This document shows positions 26,313 through 35,278 of a stretch of 64,000 nt of DNA, piece after piece. The stretch comes from Hyphomicrobium sp. ghe19 (GTDB lineage Bacteria > Pseudomonadota > Alphaproteobacteria > Rhizobiales > Hyphomicrobiaceae). Position 1 is the stretch's first letter, and every line of letters begins with the position of its first letter. A model generated the notes under the pieces. It was given only the letters and a program-made list of their open reading frames with translations, was not told the DNA's origin and did no database searches. The stretch lies in NCBI RefSeq assembly GCF_902712875.1, contig NZ_LR743509.1, positions 3,796,001 to 3,860,000 of the forward strand. Reading direction: 5' to 3'. The translations under genes were made by a program, and so were the position numbers.

Positions 26313-26763
26313 CTTGGGTTGCTCCGGTCATCCAATCGACGATGATATCCGCCTTGCTCTTGCCGGCGCTGAGCGAAATCTTTCCGCCGGTAGAGCTGCC
26401 GTCGGGCTCAAAATTCAACGTCGCAAGCGCGGTCGGTCCGGAATTGCCGATCGTTGCAGTAACCTCGACCGCCGCCGGTATCTGGTGAGCGTTGCTGTCG
26501 CCGTCTGCCCAGTACTTTCGCCGTGCGACATCGATCATGACCGACCGGCTGGTGCTCGTGCGTATGGCGTCGGCGCGCGCGGTTCGAAATTCTGCAGCGA
26601 TACCTACGGCCGTGCTTCGGAGCGCCAACGCACTACTGCTGCCTCGCGTCTTCGGAAGCGCAATGGCCGCCGTGACCGCGATGATGACCAGAACGACAAG
26701 TAATTCCAGCAGCGTGAAGCCTGCCTCCGTCTCGACCGGTGAGCGATGCTGTCCGCGGATCAT
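26296..26763 (-). CDS. gspH: T2SS minor pseudopilin GspH, copy B
   Basis: A 155-residue pseudopilin with leader ending at Gly15 before FTLLELLVVLVIIAVTAAIALP (Glu at +5), then a GspH-type domain (LRSTAVGIAAEFRTARADAI; LNFEPDGSSTGGKISL) and the terminal DWMTGATQVDRSF. Its start overlaps the gspF stop by ATGA. Of the two GspH copies this one is tied to the core gspE/gspF operon. Confidence 0.85.
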   Translation of the reverse strand: MIRGQHRSPVETEAGFTLLELLVVLVIIAVTAAIALPKTRGSSSALALRSTAVGIAAEFRTARADAIRTSTSRSVMIDVARRKYWADGDSNAHQIPAAVEVTATIGNSGPTALATLNFEPDGSSTGGKISLSAGKSKADIIVDWMTGATQVDRSF

Positions 26764-27986
26764 TGCAAAGCCAGATTGTTGACGCTCAGGATCGCGTTCA
26801 TAACCGAGACGATAAGACCGCCGACCATCAGGCCGATAAATAGCGTCAGAACGGGGGTCAGCAGTGTCATCAGGCGGGAAATTTGGCGCGCAAGCGTCGC
26901 CTCATAAATGGTGGCGACGCGCGTCAGCATCGGTTCGAGCTGACCCGTTTGCTCGCCGACAGCGATCAAGCGGAGCGACAGTTCGGAGAAAAGGCCCGAT
27001 TGCTCGAGCGGCTTTGACAGCGTGCCGCCTTCCTTTAGAGTTTCGCCGGCCTGTGTGACCGCTGTCGCGAACGCGCGGTTTCGGAGAACCGCTGCAGATA
27101 TTCGAACAGCGTCGAGCATTGCGACGCCGTTGCGAGTGAGCGTCGCAAGGGTTCGCGCGAGACGGGCCGTTTCCCGGTTCGCAGAAAAGCGGCCGAGCAA
27201 GGGTACGCGGAGGAACGCCCGATCCAGCCATTGACGGAACCCCGAATTGCGGAACGCCAGGGCAGTTGCAATGAAGAGCCCCGCGGCAACGGCCGCGACC
27301 AGTGCCCAATTTTGCGAGGCGAACGTTTCCGCATCCACGAGAAACTGGAGAAACGGCGGCGGCGGTGCGCCTGCATCCTTGAACAGAGGCAGCACGGTCG
27401 GGACGAGAAGGGTCAGAATAACGCCAACGGCGACGGCCGCAGCAGCCATGAGGATCGCCGGGTAAACCAGCGCTGAAGATATTTGCGACCTAAGCTCTGC
27501 CGAGCGCTCGAGAAAGCCGCTTATGTCTTCGAGGACATCCCCAAGCGATCCGCTTGCTTCTCCCGATTCAACGAGCCTCCAATAATATTCCGGAAAATCG
27601 CCCCCGCGCGCCGCCATGGCGCCTGACAGCGAAGAGCCTCCGCGCACGGCTTCGAGTATTGCCTGAGTGCACTTGCGGACTCGCGCCGGCATAAGCGGCT
27701 GCAGACTGACGATGCGCAGCGCTTCGTCCAGCGGCAGATCCGCGTTGATCAGAATTGAAAGCTCGCGGGTGAAGAGCGCCAAACCGGAAAGGGGCAGCGA
27801 TCCACCGCCGAAGACCTCGCGGTCCCACCATCGCTGACTGCCGGCTGGCTTAGCCTCGAGGAGATCTAAGGTATAGAAACTCTGCTTATGAAGCGCTTCC
27901 AGCGCCGCTTCGCGCGAGCGTGCCTCGATATCACCCTTCTTTAAGGCGCCGTGCTGATCGTAGGCTCTGTATCGGAATTGAGGCAT
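26760..27986 (-). CDS. gspF: T2SS inner-membrane platform protein GspF
   Basis: A 408-residue polytopic protein with two T2SSF helical bundles (about 65-190 and 270-390) and three membrane helices. Typical segments are LALFTRELSILINADLPLDE, EYYWRLVESGEASGSLGDVL and LIAVGEQTGQLEPML. The N-terminal MPQFRYRAYDQHG motif is standard. It overlaps the end of gspE by 46 bases, showing tight coupling. GspF is the membrane rotor or platform acted on by GspE. Confidence 0.93.
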   Translation of the reverse strand: MPQFRYRAYDQHGALKKGDIEARSREAALEALHKQSFYTLDLLEAKPAGSQRWWDREVFGGGSLPLSGLALFTRELSILINADLPLDEALRIVSLQPLMPARVRKCTQAILEAVRGGSSLSGAMAARGGDFPEYYWRLVESGEASGSLGDVLEDISGFLERSAELRSQISSALVYPAILMAAAAVAVGVILTLLVPTVLPLFKDAGAPPPPFLQFLVDAETFASQNWALVAAVAAGLFIATALAFRNSGFRQWLDRAFLRVPLLGRFSANRETARLARTLATLTRNGVAMLDAVRISAAVLRNRAFATAVTQAGETLKEGGTLSKPLEQSGLFSELSLRLIAVGEQTGQLEPMLTRVATIYEATLARQISRLMTLLTPVLTLFIGLMVGGLIVSVMNAILSVNNLALQ

Positions 27987-29761
27987 GTATCAAACCGGGC
28001 TACGCGCATAACTTCTTCGACCGTCGTCTCGCCTTTAAGTGCCTTCAGCAGTCCTGCTTGTAGCATGGTCGTCATACCCTGAGCCATGCTCACTCTTTCT
28101 ATTTCCCCTTCTGAGTTACCGATCGAAATGGTGTCGCGAATTTCCTCCGACATCGTGAGCAACTCGTAGATCGTCGTGCGGCCGGAGAACCCCGTGTGCC
28201 GGCATGCCGGACATCCGATCGCGCGGTGCAGCCGTGGCTCTTCGCCGTTCAGCAGCGCGATCGGGTCTGCCCCCGTCGACCGCAGCCAGCGCATGACGCG
28301 AGGTGTTTCCGGCGACGGCTGCGAGCAATTCGAGCAAAGCTTCCTGACAAGCCGTTGTGCGAGTACGCCCTTTACGGTGGACGCGAGCAGATATTTTTCG
28401 ACGCCCATATCCAATAGCCGTGTCAAGGTCGCAGCGGCGCTATTGGTGTGAACGGTCGATAACACCAGATGCCCCGTCAACGACGCCTGAATGGCGATTT
28501 GCGCCGTTTCGAGGTCGCGTATTTCACCAACCATGATGATGTCGGGATCCTGACGGAGGATCGAGCGCAGGGCCGTCGCAAAGTTCAGGCCGATCTTCGG
28601 TTGCACTTGAATTTGGTTGACGCCGGCGAGCTGGTACTCGATCGGATCTTCGACGGTGAACACCTTTCGTTCGGCCGAATTCAAAAGACTGAGTGCCGTA
28701 TAAAGCGTCGTGGTCTTGCCGCTTCCGGTCGGGCCGGTGACCAAAATTATCCCGTTCGGCTGGTCCAATAGCTGGCGGAGATCGTCGTACGATCCCCCTG
28801 AAAAGCCGAGCTTCGGAAAGTCGAGCTCGACGCTGCTACGATCAAGAAGGCGGAGGACGATGCTTTCGCCCCACAGCGTCGGCATCGTCGAGACGCGGAG
28901 ATCAATCTCTCGTCCGCGGACATTGACCTTGATGCGGCCGTCCTGGGGCAGGCGCCGTTCGGCTATATTCAGACGCGCCATGATTTTGACGCGTGAGCCA
29001 AGGGCTTCTCGCACGTTGATCGGCAGCGTCTCTATCGTATGCAGAATGCCATCGAGACGGATGCGCACCCGCACGCAATCTTCGCGCGGCTCAATGTGGA
29101 TGTCTGAGGCCTGCTCGTTGGCGGCGCGTACGATGAGGTCTTGGACCAGGCGAATGACCGGGGCTTCGCTCGCCATGTCCTCGAGGCGCTGGACGTCGGC
29201 GTCACTCGCTTCGGCGGCCGATGCCGAGGAGCCTGCATCGATTTCCGGCTTCGCGCCGTTGCTGACGTAGAGCTTCCCGATCGCCTTTTCGATGTCTCCG
29301 AACGCTGCGATGCAGAGTTCAATTGGGCGACCCAGCAAGTAAGCGATTGCGGCAATGCCGTCGCGATTGAAGGGATCAGCGACCGCGAGCTCGATCATTT
29401 CGCCTTTGTCGGCCAGCGGTAGAACGCCGCTCTGCTTCAGAAAGGCCGCATCTATTTCCTCGGCGAATAGCGGTCGCTCCGGAAACGCGTCTTCCGAGAC
29501 AAGCGGAAGGCCGCAGTATGCCGACAGGGCCTTCGCCATATGCCTGTCGGACAGCAAGCCCAGGCGCATAATGACCAAGTCAAAGCGTTCGCCGGATTGC
29601 TTTTGTGCGCGCTGCGCCCGCCGAATCGCCAATTCGTCCAAGAACGAATTCGATTGAAGAAACGACGAGAACTGCTCGATGAAATCGGCCGAACGCGGAT
29701 CGCCACGGAGCGGATCAACGGCAACGTCCGCGAATTCCCCCGCTCCAAGCGCCACCGTCAA
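27941..29761 (-). CDS. gspE: T2SS assembly ATPase GspE
   Basis: A 606-residue cytoplasmic hexameric ATPase. The N-terminal GspL-binding (MshEN-like) part is at 30-165. The ATPase core has Walker A GPTGSGKT (343-350), Walker B IIMVGEIRD (408-416), an Asp-box (SDIHIEPRED) and a His-box (GHLVLSTVHTN). The metal-binding tetracysteine motif is complete (C476, C479, C517, C520). All catalytic features are intact. It is upstream of gspF in the operon, and a small hypothetical gene precedes it by 46 bases. It is the only T2SS ATPase in the window. Confidence 0.95.
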   Translation of the reverse strand: MTVALGAGEFADVAVDPLRGDPRSADFIEQFSSFLQSNSFLDELAIRRAQRAQKQSGERFDLVIMRLGLLSDRHMAKALSAYCGLPLVSEDAFPERPLFAEEIDAAFLKQSGVLPLADKGEMIELAVADPFNRDGIAAIAYLLGRPIELCIAAFGDIEKAIGKLYVSNGAKPEIDAGSSASAAEASDADVQRLEDMASEAPVIRLVQDLIVRAANEQASDIHIEPREDCVRVRIRLDGILHTIETLPINVREALGSRVKIMARLNIAERRLPQDGRIKVNVRGREIDLRVSTMPTLWGESIVLRLLDRSSVELDFPKLGFSGGSYDDLRQLLDQPNGIILVTGPTGSGKTTTLYTALSLLNSAERKVFTVEDPIEYQLAGVNQIQVQPKIGLNFATALRSILRQDPDIIMVGEIRDLETAQIAIQASLTGHLVLSTVHTNSAAATLTRLLDMGVEKYLLASTVKGVLAQRLVRKLCSNCSQPSPETPRVMRWLRSTGADPIALLNGEEPRLHRAIGCPACRHTGFSGRTTIYELLTMSEEIRDTISIGNSEGEIERVSMAQGMTTMLQAGLLKALKGETTVEEVMRVARFDTCLNSDTEPTISTAP

Positions 29762-29807
29762 ACTCCCGCGTACAAATTCAAGCGAACTTGAATCTATTTT
29801 GCGCCTT

Positions 29808-30149
29808 TCAGTTCATAACTTCCAGTAGGGTCACGCCGATATCGTGAATATCTTTCGCCCGCCGGCGCGACGAGGGCTTATTCCAAAAATCGGCCGTCGG
29901 CGGAACAACTACGACCGAATGACCGAAGCAGGCCAGATCGGAAACGATGCTTGTTGGAAGTGTTTCTTCGTCGATCGCAATCAGTGAGGAGGGGCGGGCG
30001 CAAACGAGTGCCAAACCGGTTTCGATCGGAAACCAGCCTTCCAGGATCACTTCACTCCGGCTGTTTACAGCGTGTATTTCGAGGCCGTCTCGCTGCGCCG
30101 TCAGGCCAACGCTCCAGGCGGCCGGCGTTTCGACATCAAAGTCCATCAT
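29808..30149 (-). CDS. Small protein upstream of gspE, unknown function
   Basis: About 113 residues from ATG 30149; 30146 and the longer 30185 start are also possible. The sequence (MDFDVETPAAWSVGLTAQRDGL, then VILEGWFPIETGLALV, and HSVVVVPPTADFW) suggests a soluble alpha/beta protein with no signal peptide or membrane helix. It lies 46 bases before gspE on the same strand, so it may be the first gene of the gspE operon and part of, or a regulator of, the T2SS. I do not recognise the family. Confidence 0.6.
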   Translation of the reverse strand: MMDFDVETPAAWSVGLTAQRDGLEIHAVNSRSEVILEGWFPIETGLALVCARPSSLIAIDEETLPTSIVSDLACFGHSVVVVPPTADFWNKPSSRRRAKDIHDIGVTLLEVMN

Positions 30150-30201
30150 GGCCTGCCTCGTCTCTGAATGCTCGCTCGGCTTCAACTCCTACTCATTCTC
30201 G

Positions 30202-30242
30202 CCTGACAGTTGTTCACCGTCGGCTGTCAGGAACCTGTCAGG
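30202..30242 (+). promoter_or_regulatory. Repeated CTGTCAGG elements in the divergent promoter region
   Basis: CCTGACAG (30202-30209) is inverted relative to CTGTCAGG at 30224-30231, which is repeated directly at 30235-30242. The two direct copies are spaced 11 bases apart, about one helical turn, as expected for response-regulator sites. They lie between the gspE-side operon and the LuxR-type regulator. Confidence 0.5.
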
Positions 30243-30405
30243 ATGAGCGAGGAGTGCACCGATGCTACACTGCGATTAACAAAAATACGAATTAGGCACC
30301 GCCGGCGTTCGCTTTCAGTTTGAGTAAAATGTCTGGAACTACTATAAACTAATCCGACAACTGATGTTTTGATTGCGAAAACGCTTTAGAAACGGGCTGA
30401 GTATC

Positions 30406-31044
30406 GTGGCCAATGTGCGTGTTGCGGTAATAGACGACCATCCCTTATTGCGGGCCGGCGTAATTCATTCTCTCAAAGCAGCTGGCGATTTCGACGTGGT
30501 CGCGGAGGGCGGGAGCGCCCACGATGCCATTGCGATTGCTCAAAATATACGTCCGGACGCGATCATATTGGACGTTAATATGCCGGGGTCGGGCCTTGAA
30601 GCGGCATTACAAATCTCAAAGGCCCACCCGAAAATTCGCCTCATAATGCTAACGATCTGCGATTTGGACGATAGCGTCGCGACGTGCCTCGAAGCCGGTG
30701 TGGCGGGTTACGTACTCAAGGGAACGAGCCCGGCCGAACTCGCTCGTGTGGTCCGCAGCGTGTGCGAGGGCGAGTCTTACGTAACGCCGGCGCTGGCCGC
30801 TCGCATATTGACGAAAATCCGTGTTCGCACCGCGCCTAAGGCGCAGTCGGCACAGAACGATCTCACGTCGCGCGAGGAGGCGGTCCTCGATCAACTGGCG
30901 CTCGGGCTGAAGAACAAAGAAATTGCCCGCGTCCTCTCGCTCAGCGAGAAAACCGTCAAGCATTACATGACCAGCATCATGCAGAAACTGCAGGTTCGCA
31001 GCAGGCTGGAAGCGGCGCTTCGGGTCAAGGAACGGTCTGTCTAA
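30406..31044 (+). CDS. NarL/FixJ-type response regulator
   Basis: A 212-residue regulator. Receiver domain at 1-120 with acidic pair in VIDDHP, phospho-acceptor D56 (IILDVNMP), switch Thr (LIMLTICD) and Lys (YVLKGTS). A LuxR-type helix-turn-helix follows (LTSREEAVLDQLALGLKNKE). The start is uncertain: GTG 30406 fits the receiver domain, while TTG 30373 and GTG 30415 are also in frame and none has a clear ribosome site. Its likely partner is the HisKA_3-type kinase at 33338-34783, although another two-component pair lies between. It is adjacent to the T2SS ATPase operon, so control of secretion genes is an attractive inference. Confidence 0.88.
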   Translation: MANVRVAVIDDHPLLRAGVIHSLKAAGDFDVVAEGGSAHDAIAIAQNIRPDAIILDVNMPGSGLEAALQISKAHPKIRLIMLTICDLDDSVATCLEAGVAGYVLKGTSPAELARVVRSVCEGESYVTPALAARILTKIRVRTAPKAQSAQNDLTSREEAVLDQLALGLKNKEIARVLSLSEKTVKHYMTSIMQKLQVRSRLEAALRVKERSV

Positions 31045-31166
31045 ACCATTGGAATTTCTCGCATGTCGACTCGGCGTCGCTAAGGCGTCTGCGGTGGCCG
31101 ATGTCGAGGCCGAGAGATATTGGGACTGCGGCCTAGCCACGGGGAGCGGTTAAGAGGTCAAGGCGA

Positions 31167-31829
31167 ATGAAAATCTTGGTCGTCGAGGATGAGCCAACGA
31201 TCGCCGAAGACATCCGGTCAAGCCTTACCGAAGCGGGTTACATCGTGGAGATCTGCGACAGCGGCGAGGACGCTCTGCTGCTCGGTACGACCGAGACCTA
31301 CAGCGCCGTCATTCTCGATCTTGGTCTACCCAAGCTCGACGGCCTCAGCGTTCTCCGGCGTTGGCGCGCCGATGCGCGGTCGATGCCGGTTGTCGTGTTA
31401 ACGGCGCGAGCGTCCTGGGTCGAACGTGTCGAAGGGATCAATGCCGGCGCGGACGACTACCTGCCGAAACCTTTCCAGATGCCGGAGCTTCTGGCGCGCC
31501 TTGGCGCCGTTCTACGGCGCGGCAACGTTCAACGCACGTCAACGATCACCGCCGGGTCGCTCCGGCTCGACACGGCTCAGATGAACGTGACGGTCGAGGG
31601 AAGAAACGTTCATGTCACTCCGTTCGAATTCCGGCTCCTAAGCCACCTCGTGCACCACTTGGGCAAAGTCGTCTCTCGGGAAGAGCTCAAAGAGCATGTC
31701 TACGGGCACAACGACGGACGCGACGTCAATGCCATCGAGGCCATGATTGCGCGTCTCAGACGCAAGATCGGCATCGACATCATCGAGACTCGCCGGGGTC
31801 AGGGCTATATCGTGAGCGCGCAGTTGTGA
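31167..31829 (+). CDS. OmpR-family response regulator (PhoP/QseB-like)
   Basis: A 220-residue regulator with receiver domain (acidic EDE at 7-9, D51, T79, K101) and winged-helix domain (TPFEFRLLSHLVHHLGKVVS; AIEAMIARLRRKIG). All activation residues are standard. The stop TGA overlaps the ATG of the kinase gene by one base, marking a cognate pair. The paralogous orphan regulator at 7225-7884 has Ala instead of the switch Thr. Confidence 0.93.
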   Translation: MKILVVEDEPTIAEDIRSSLTEAGYIVEICDSGEDALLLGTTETYSAVILDLGLPKLDGLSVLRRWRADARSMPVVVLTARASWVERVEGINAGADDYLPKPFQMPELLARLGAVLRRGNVQRTSTITAGSLRLDTAQMNVTVEGRNVHVTPFEFRLLSHLVHHLGKVVSREELKEHVYGHNDGRDVNAIEAMIARLRRKIGIDIIETRRGQGYIVSAQL

Positions 31830-33178
31830 TGCGAGCAGGATCGCTCAGCGTTAGATTATTGGCGGCTTGGCTGGTCTTTCTTCTTTTCACGTTGCCGATG
31901 GCCGCCCTGGGACTGCAGGTCCTTTTCCAACGAAGCATCGATAGGGGCGCGGTATCCGACCTCACGGCCGACCTTCAGCTTATCGCCGCTTCACTCGAGA
32001 TCGATGAGCAGGGAAATGTGAATCTGGTCGATGTCCCCGCCCACCCCAACTTCTTATTGGCTTACGGCCACCGGTATTGGCAGCTATCCGAGAATGGCCG
32101 GCCAATCTTGCGTTCGCCCTCCTTGTGGGCGGAAACACTCACTCCGGCTACGCCCGCGCGAATGGGCGAAATTGCCGTTAGCCGCTTTTCCGGGCCAAAT
32201 GACCAGTCTTTGCTGGGGCTTGCCACAATTGTTCAGCCGAATGGCAAGGGCGATCGAAAATTCGAAATCGTTACCGCGATCGACTATGCAGAGATACTGG
32301 TCGCCCGCCAGAAGTTCTCAAATGATGTGTGGGCTGGCGTCGCCGTAGTCTTTTTGCTGATTATCCTTGCTGCGTCGGTGCAGGTGTTCGTCGGCCTGAG
32401 GCCCCTGCAGGCGCTTCGAGCCTCTTTGACGGCCGTCCGCGACGGTAGCGCGCGGCGAATTGAAGGGAACTTTCCGACAGAGATCGTGCCTCTCATTTCG
32501 GAGACGAATGATCTTCTCGCCGCCCGTGACAATGCGCTTGCCGCGGCAGGCGCCCGAGCCGCGAACCTCGCACATGGTCTCAAAACTCCCCTGGCGGTCA
32601 TGGCCGCCCTTAGCCGGCAGCTAAGGCGCGATGGGTCCGCCAAGCGGGCCGCGGAATTCGAAAAGCAACTGGAAGCCATGCGCTGGCATGTCGAACGGGA
32701 GCTTGCTCTCTCGCGGCCGCGAGCGACCGAGCTCACCGCACGTACACAGATCGATGCTGCGACTGAAATTTGTGGGATCGTGAGTGCGCTGAAGAAGCTG
32801 GCCAAGAGCGAGGAGCTTCACTGGCAGGTGTTGGTCAATCTGTCGATGCCATTGACCATCGATCGCGCCGACTTCAGCGATATCATGGGCAACGTTCTGG
32901 ACAACGCTCAGAAATGGGCTCGTCATCAGGTATTGGTCGAAGCCAGCCAGACGGCGAATTCCATTCTGCTGACAGTGGATGATGACGGTCCGGGGGTCGA
33001 AGAGGAGCAGATGGGGCGCATCTTACAGCGGGGGGAAAGAGCAGATCCTACAGTGCCGGGCACCGGCCTCGGGCTTGCGATCGCCAGCGAGCTTATTTTC
33101 CTCCATGGAGGCCAATTCCGGTTGTCGCGCAGTTCACTCGGGGGGTTACGCGCGGCAATCACGCTCAATCAAGGCTGA
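31829..33178 (+). CDS. Sensor histidine kinase paired with the OmpR-type regulator
   Basis: A 449-residue kinase with membrane helices at about 8-30 and 167-190 around a 135-residue periplasmic sensor domain, then HAMP-like linker, dimerisation domain with H249 in NLAHGLKTPLAV, and ATPase with N-box (DIMGNVLDNAQKW), G1 (DDDGPGVEEEQ) and G2 (GTGLGLAI). This is the PhoQ/QseC layout that usually senses cations, peptides or envelope stress. ATG 31829 overlaps the regulator stop. A longer frame running upstream to 31361 through the regulator gene is not protein-like. The signal is unknown. Confidence 0.92.
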   Translation: MRAGSLSVRLLAAWLVFLLFTLPMAALGLQVLFQRSIDRGAVSDLTADLQLIAASLEIDEQGNVNLVDVPAHPNFLLAYGHRYWQLSENGRPILRSPSLWAETLTPATPARMGEIAVSRFSGPNDQSLLGLATIVQPNGKGDRKFEIVTAIDYAEILVARQKFSNDVWAGVAVVFLLIILAASVQVFVGLRPLQALRASLTAVRDGSARRIEGNFPTEIVPLISETNDLLAARDNALAAAGARAANLAHGLKTPLAVMAALSRQLRRDGSAKRAAEFEKQLEAMRWHVERELALSRPRATELTARTQIDAATEICGIVSALKKLAKSEELHWQVLVNLSMPLTIDRADFSDIMGNVLDNAQKWARHQVLVEASQTANSILLTVDDDGPGVEEEQMGRILQRGERADPTVPGTGLGLAIASELIFLHGGQFRLSRSSLGGLRAAITLNQG

Positions 33179-33337
33179 TGCCGGTCGTCTGTCTGATCCG
33201 TCACCGTCGCAAGTGAAACTGATCGGCATTCAGAATTCATCTCGCCGTTATCTGCCGACAGAATGCGCGCATCCTAGACAACGAAAGGCGTCCTTTTTAT
33301 AAGAAATAAGGGAATTGCGCCGACTATAGAGACCAAG

Positions 33338-34783
33338 ATGGGCGCCAAAATCGATCGTATTGCCGGACGTGCTTATTCGCCGCCTGCCGAATCTCTCGCG
33401 GGAATAGCGAACACGTCTCGTCGTTTGCCTGCGACTATCGCAACAGCATTTTTACTGGCCGCAATGGCCATTACGTTTTTCGCAGATTCACATATGGAAT
33501 CACGCATTATCGAAAATGCTTCGATAACCGCTGCGAATTTCATCGAAGGCTTCCTCGAACCGCTGGTCCAGTCTCTCGCCGTCGGGCCAAGCCTCACGAC
33601 GGATGAAAAGGCAGCTCTCGACAAGTTGCTCATCAATCCCGTTTTTCGCAAGAACGTCGTCAACTTGAAGATCTGGCATCCTGACGGCACAATCGTTTTC
33701 AGTGATGAAAAGAACCTCGAAGGTATCAAGCTCGAACTGCACGACGAGCTCCGCGGCGCGCTCAAAGGCCGAGTCACAACGGAGCTGAGCGAGGCTGGGC
33801 ACGATCGAGTTACCGGCAAGCGCGATTTCGTCGTTCCGATCGTCGAAGTTCATGCGCCTTTACACGCGCTCGGATCGTCACCGGTGATCGGGGCCGCAGA
33901 GTTCTTCATGGATGCCGACGCGCTTTCCAAGGATTTCCGCAAAGCCCGGAAAGTGAGTTCAGCTTTCGCTTTCTTTTTTGCACTGCTCTCAGGGATCGCC
34001 GCGCTGGCAGTGCTGCGCGAAACCCGAAAGCATCGCAACTTTCGGAAAAGCGCGATCACAAACTACTTGATGGCCGCGGACAGCCTCCGCAGTCATGGTG
34101 CGACGGCTGAGCCGGCCGCAGCACCCGGCAAAAATTCCGACGACGGCAAGGCGACGTCGATAGGCGAAGTCATGGCCGATTTGCATGATGGCCCCGCACA
34201 ACTTCTTGCCCTTGCCTTGCTCAAGCTCGACGCTCTTGGCCTCGCTCCCGATGCACACATGCCGAAGGCTGCTATCGACTCTGTACGTGGGGTGACCGGA
34301 GATGCCTTAAAGGAAATCCGCAACATATTACGGAAATCAACGAACCCCGATCTCGAAAATTTGACGCTCGATCAGGTGCTCACGTTCGCCGCCCGATTGC
34401 ATGAAGAGCGAACGCGAAGTTCTGTTGCGCTCAGCATCGGTCCATTACCCCGGGTGAGCAGCGATATTTCTCAGTGCCTCTTTCAATTCGCGCGCGAGGC
34501 GTTGAACAACGCGTTCTGGCACGCCGGCGGGAAGGGACAGTCATTGCGTGCGGAATACGACGGTCGCTTGCTCACCGTCGAAGTGCGCGACGAGGGTACT
34601 CAGTTCAAATCTCATATAATTGGTCCAGATGAGAACGCCTCATTCGGTCTGTCCGGGATGGTACAAAGGATAAGATCAAAGGGCGGCGTCCTTGAAATTT
34701 ATCCCTCGCGCGGCGAGGGAACGCGTGTCGTGGCGACATTCGCAATCGAGCAAGACATCATCGCGACGCTGGTGTCCGCATGA
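33338..34783 (+). CDS. NarX-type sensor histidine kinase (HisKA_3)
   Basis: A 481-residue kinase with membrane helices at 31-49 and 207-226 and a periplasmic sensor of about 155 residues (LKIWHPDGTIVFSDEKN suggests a PAS/Cache-like fold). H283 in ADLHDGPAQLLALAL is the phospho-accepting site of the HisKA_3 class, followed by an ATPase domain with FAREALNNAFWHAGG, EVRDEGTQF and SFGLSGMVQRI. HisKA_3 kinases pair with NarL-type regulators, so its partner is probably the regulator at 30406. No ribosome site was obvious; ATG 33338 is taken as start. Confidence 0.88.
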   Translation: MGAKIDRIAGRAYSPPAESLAGIANTSRRLPATIATAFLLAAMAITFFADSHMESRIIENASITAANFIEGFLEPLVQSLAVGPSLTTDEKAALDKLLINPVFRKNVVNLKIWHPDGTIVFSDEKNLEGIKLELHDELRGALKGRVTTELSEAGHDRVTGKRDFVVPIVEVHAPLHALGSSPVIGAAEFFMDADALSKDFRKARKVSSAFAFFFALLSGIAALAVLRETRKHRNFRKSAITNYLMAADSLRSHGATAEPAAAPGKNSDDGKATSIGEVMADLHDGPAQLLALALLKLDALGLAPDAHMPKAAIDSVRGVTGDALKEIRNILRKSTNPDLENLTLDQVLTFAARLHEERTRSSVALSIGPLPRVSSDISQCLFQFAREALNNAFWHAGGKGQSLRAEYDGRLLTVEVRDEGTQFKSHIIGPDENASFGLSGMVQRIRSKGGVLEIYPSRGEGTRVVATFAIEQDIIATLVSA

Positions 34784-34861
34784 GGCGCGGCCATATCCGG
34801 TAGATGTGCAAGGCTGGCGCATTGCTTCGTTCGCGATGAGCGTTACCACGCGGAGCAGGGT

Positions 34862-35245
34862 TCAGAGCCAAATCGAATCGGAAGCGACTGAACTCAATTG
34901 CATCATCTGGATAACGTTCTGGTCCCAGCTCACATTGGTGCCTTGCAACGAACGATGGACGTATTCGGCAACGACCAGAAAAATCCATAAGGCACCGGAC
35001 CCGAGCGTCAGTAAAACGCCGAAGCGAACAGTCAAAGCCAGGCCACAGCGAAGCTGGCGCAGCTTTTCCGGCGCGTTAAATTCGTCAAGCGGCGTCTTGC
35101 CGTATGGCAATGCGAAGACTGCGAGCAGGATCAGGATACCGGCCAGAAGATTCCCGGCAATATAGACGGTGCGCAATATGGCTATGGCGTCATCCACGCA
35201 GCGGTTTTCACTATCGAATGATGCTTGCCCGAAATTGCGCATCAT
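34862..35245 (-). CDS. Small two-helix membrane protein
   Basis: A 127-residue protein with two hydrophobic helices: about 27-47 (VYIAGNLLAGILILLAVFAL) and 72-92 (VRFGVLLTLGSGALWIFLVV). Charged ends surround them and no catalytic motif is visible. A second Met immediately follows the first. It overlaps nothing and lies 33 bases beyond the 3' end of the peroxidase gene on the same strand, so it could be co-transcribed with it. No family recognised. Confidence 0.62.
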   Translation of the reverse strand: MMRNFGQASFDSENRCVDDAIAILRTVYIAGNLLAGILILLAVFALPYGKTPLDEFNAPEKLRQLRCGLALTVRFGVLLTLGSGALWIFLVVAEYVHRSLQGTNVSWDQNVIQMMQLSSVASDSIWL

Positions 35246-35278
35246 TTCTGTTGTTTGCTCGATGCGTGCCTTCTCGAT

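Noticed and set aside
31361..31828. N-terminal extension of the kinase frame across the OmpR-type regulator gene
   Set aside because: The regulator frame is clearly coding; the extension is low-complexity Arg-rich and the kinase starts at 31829 by overlap.
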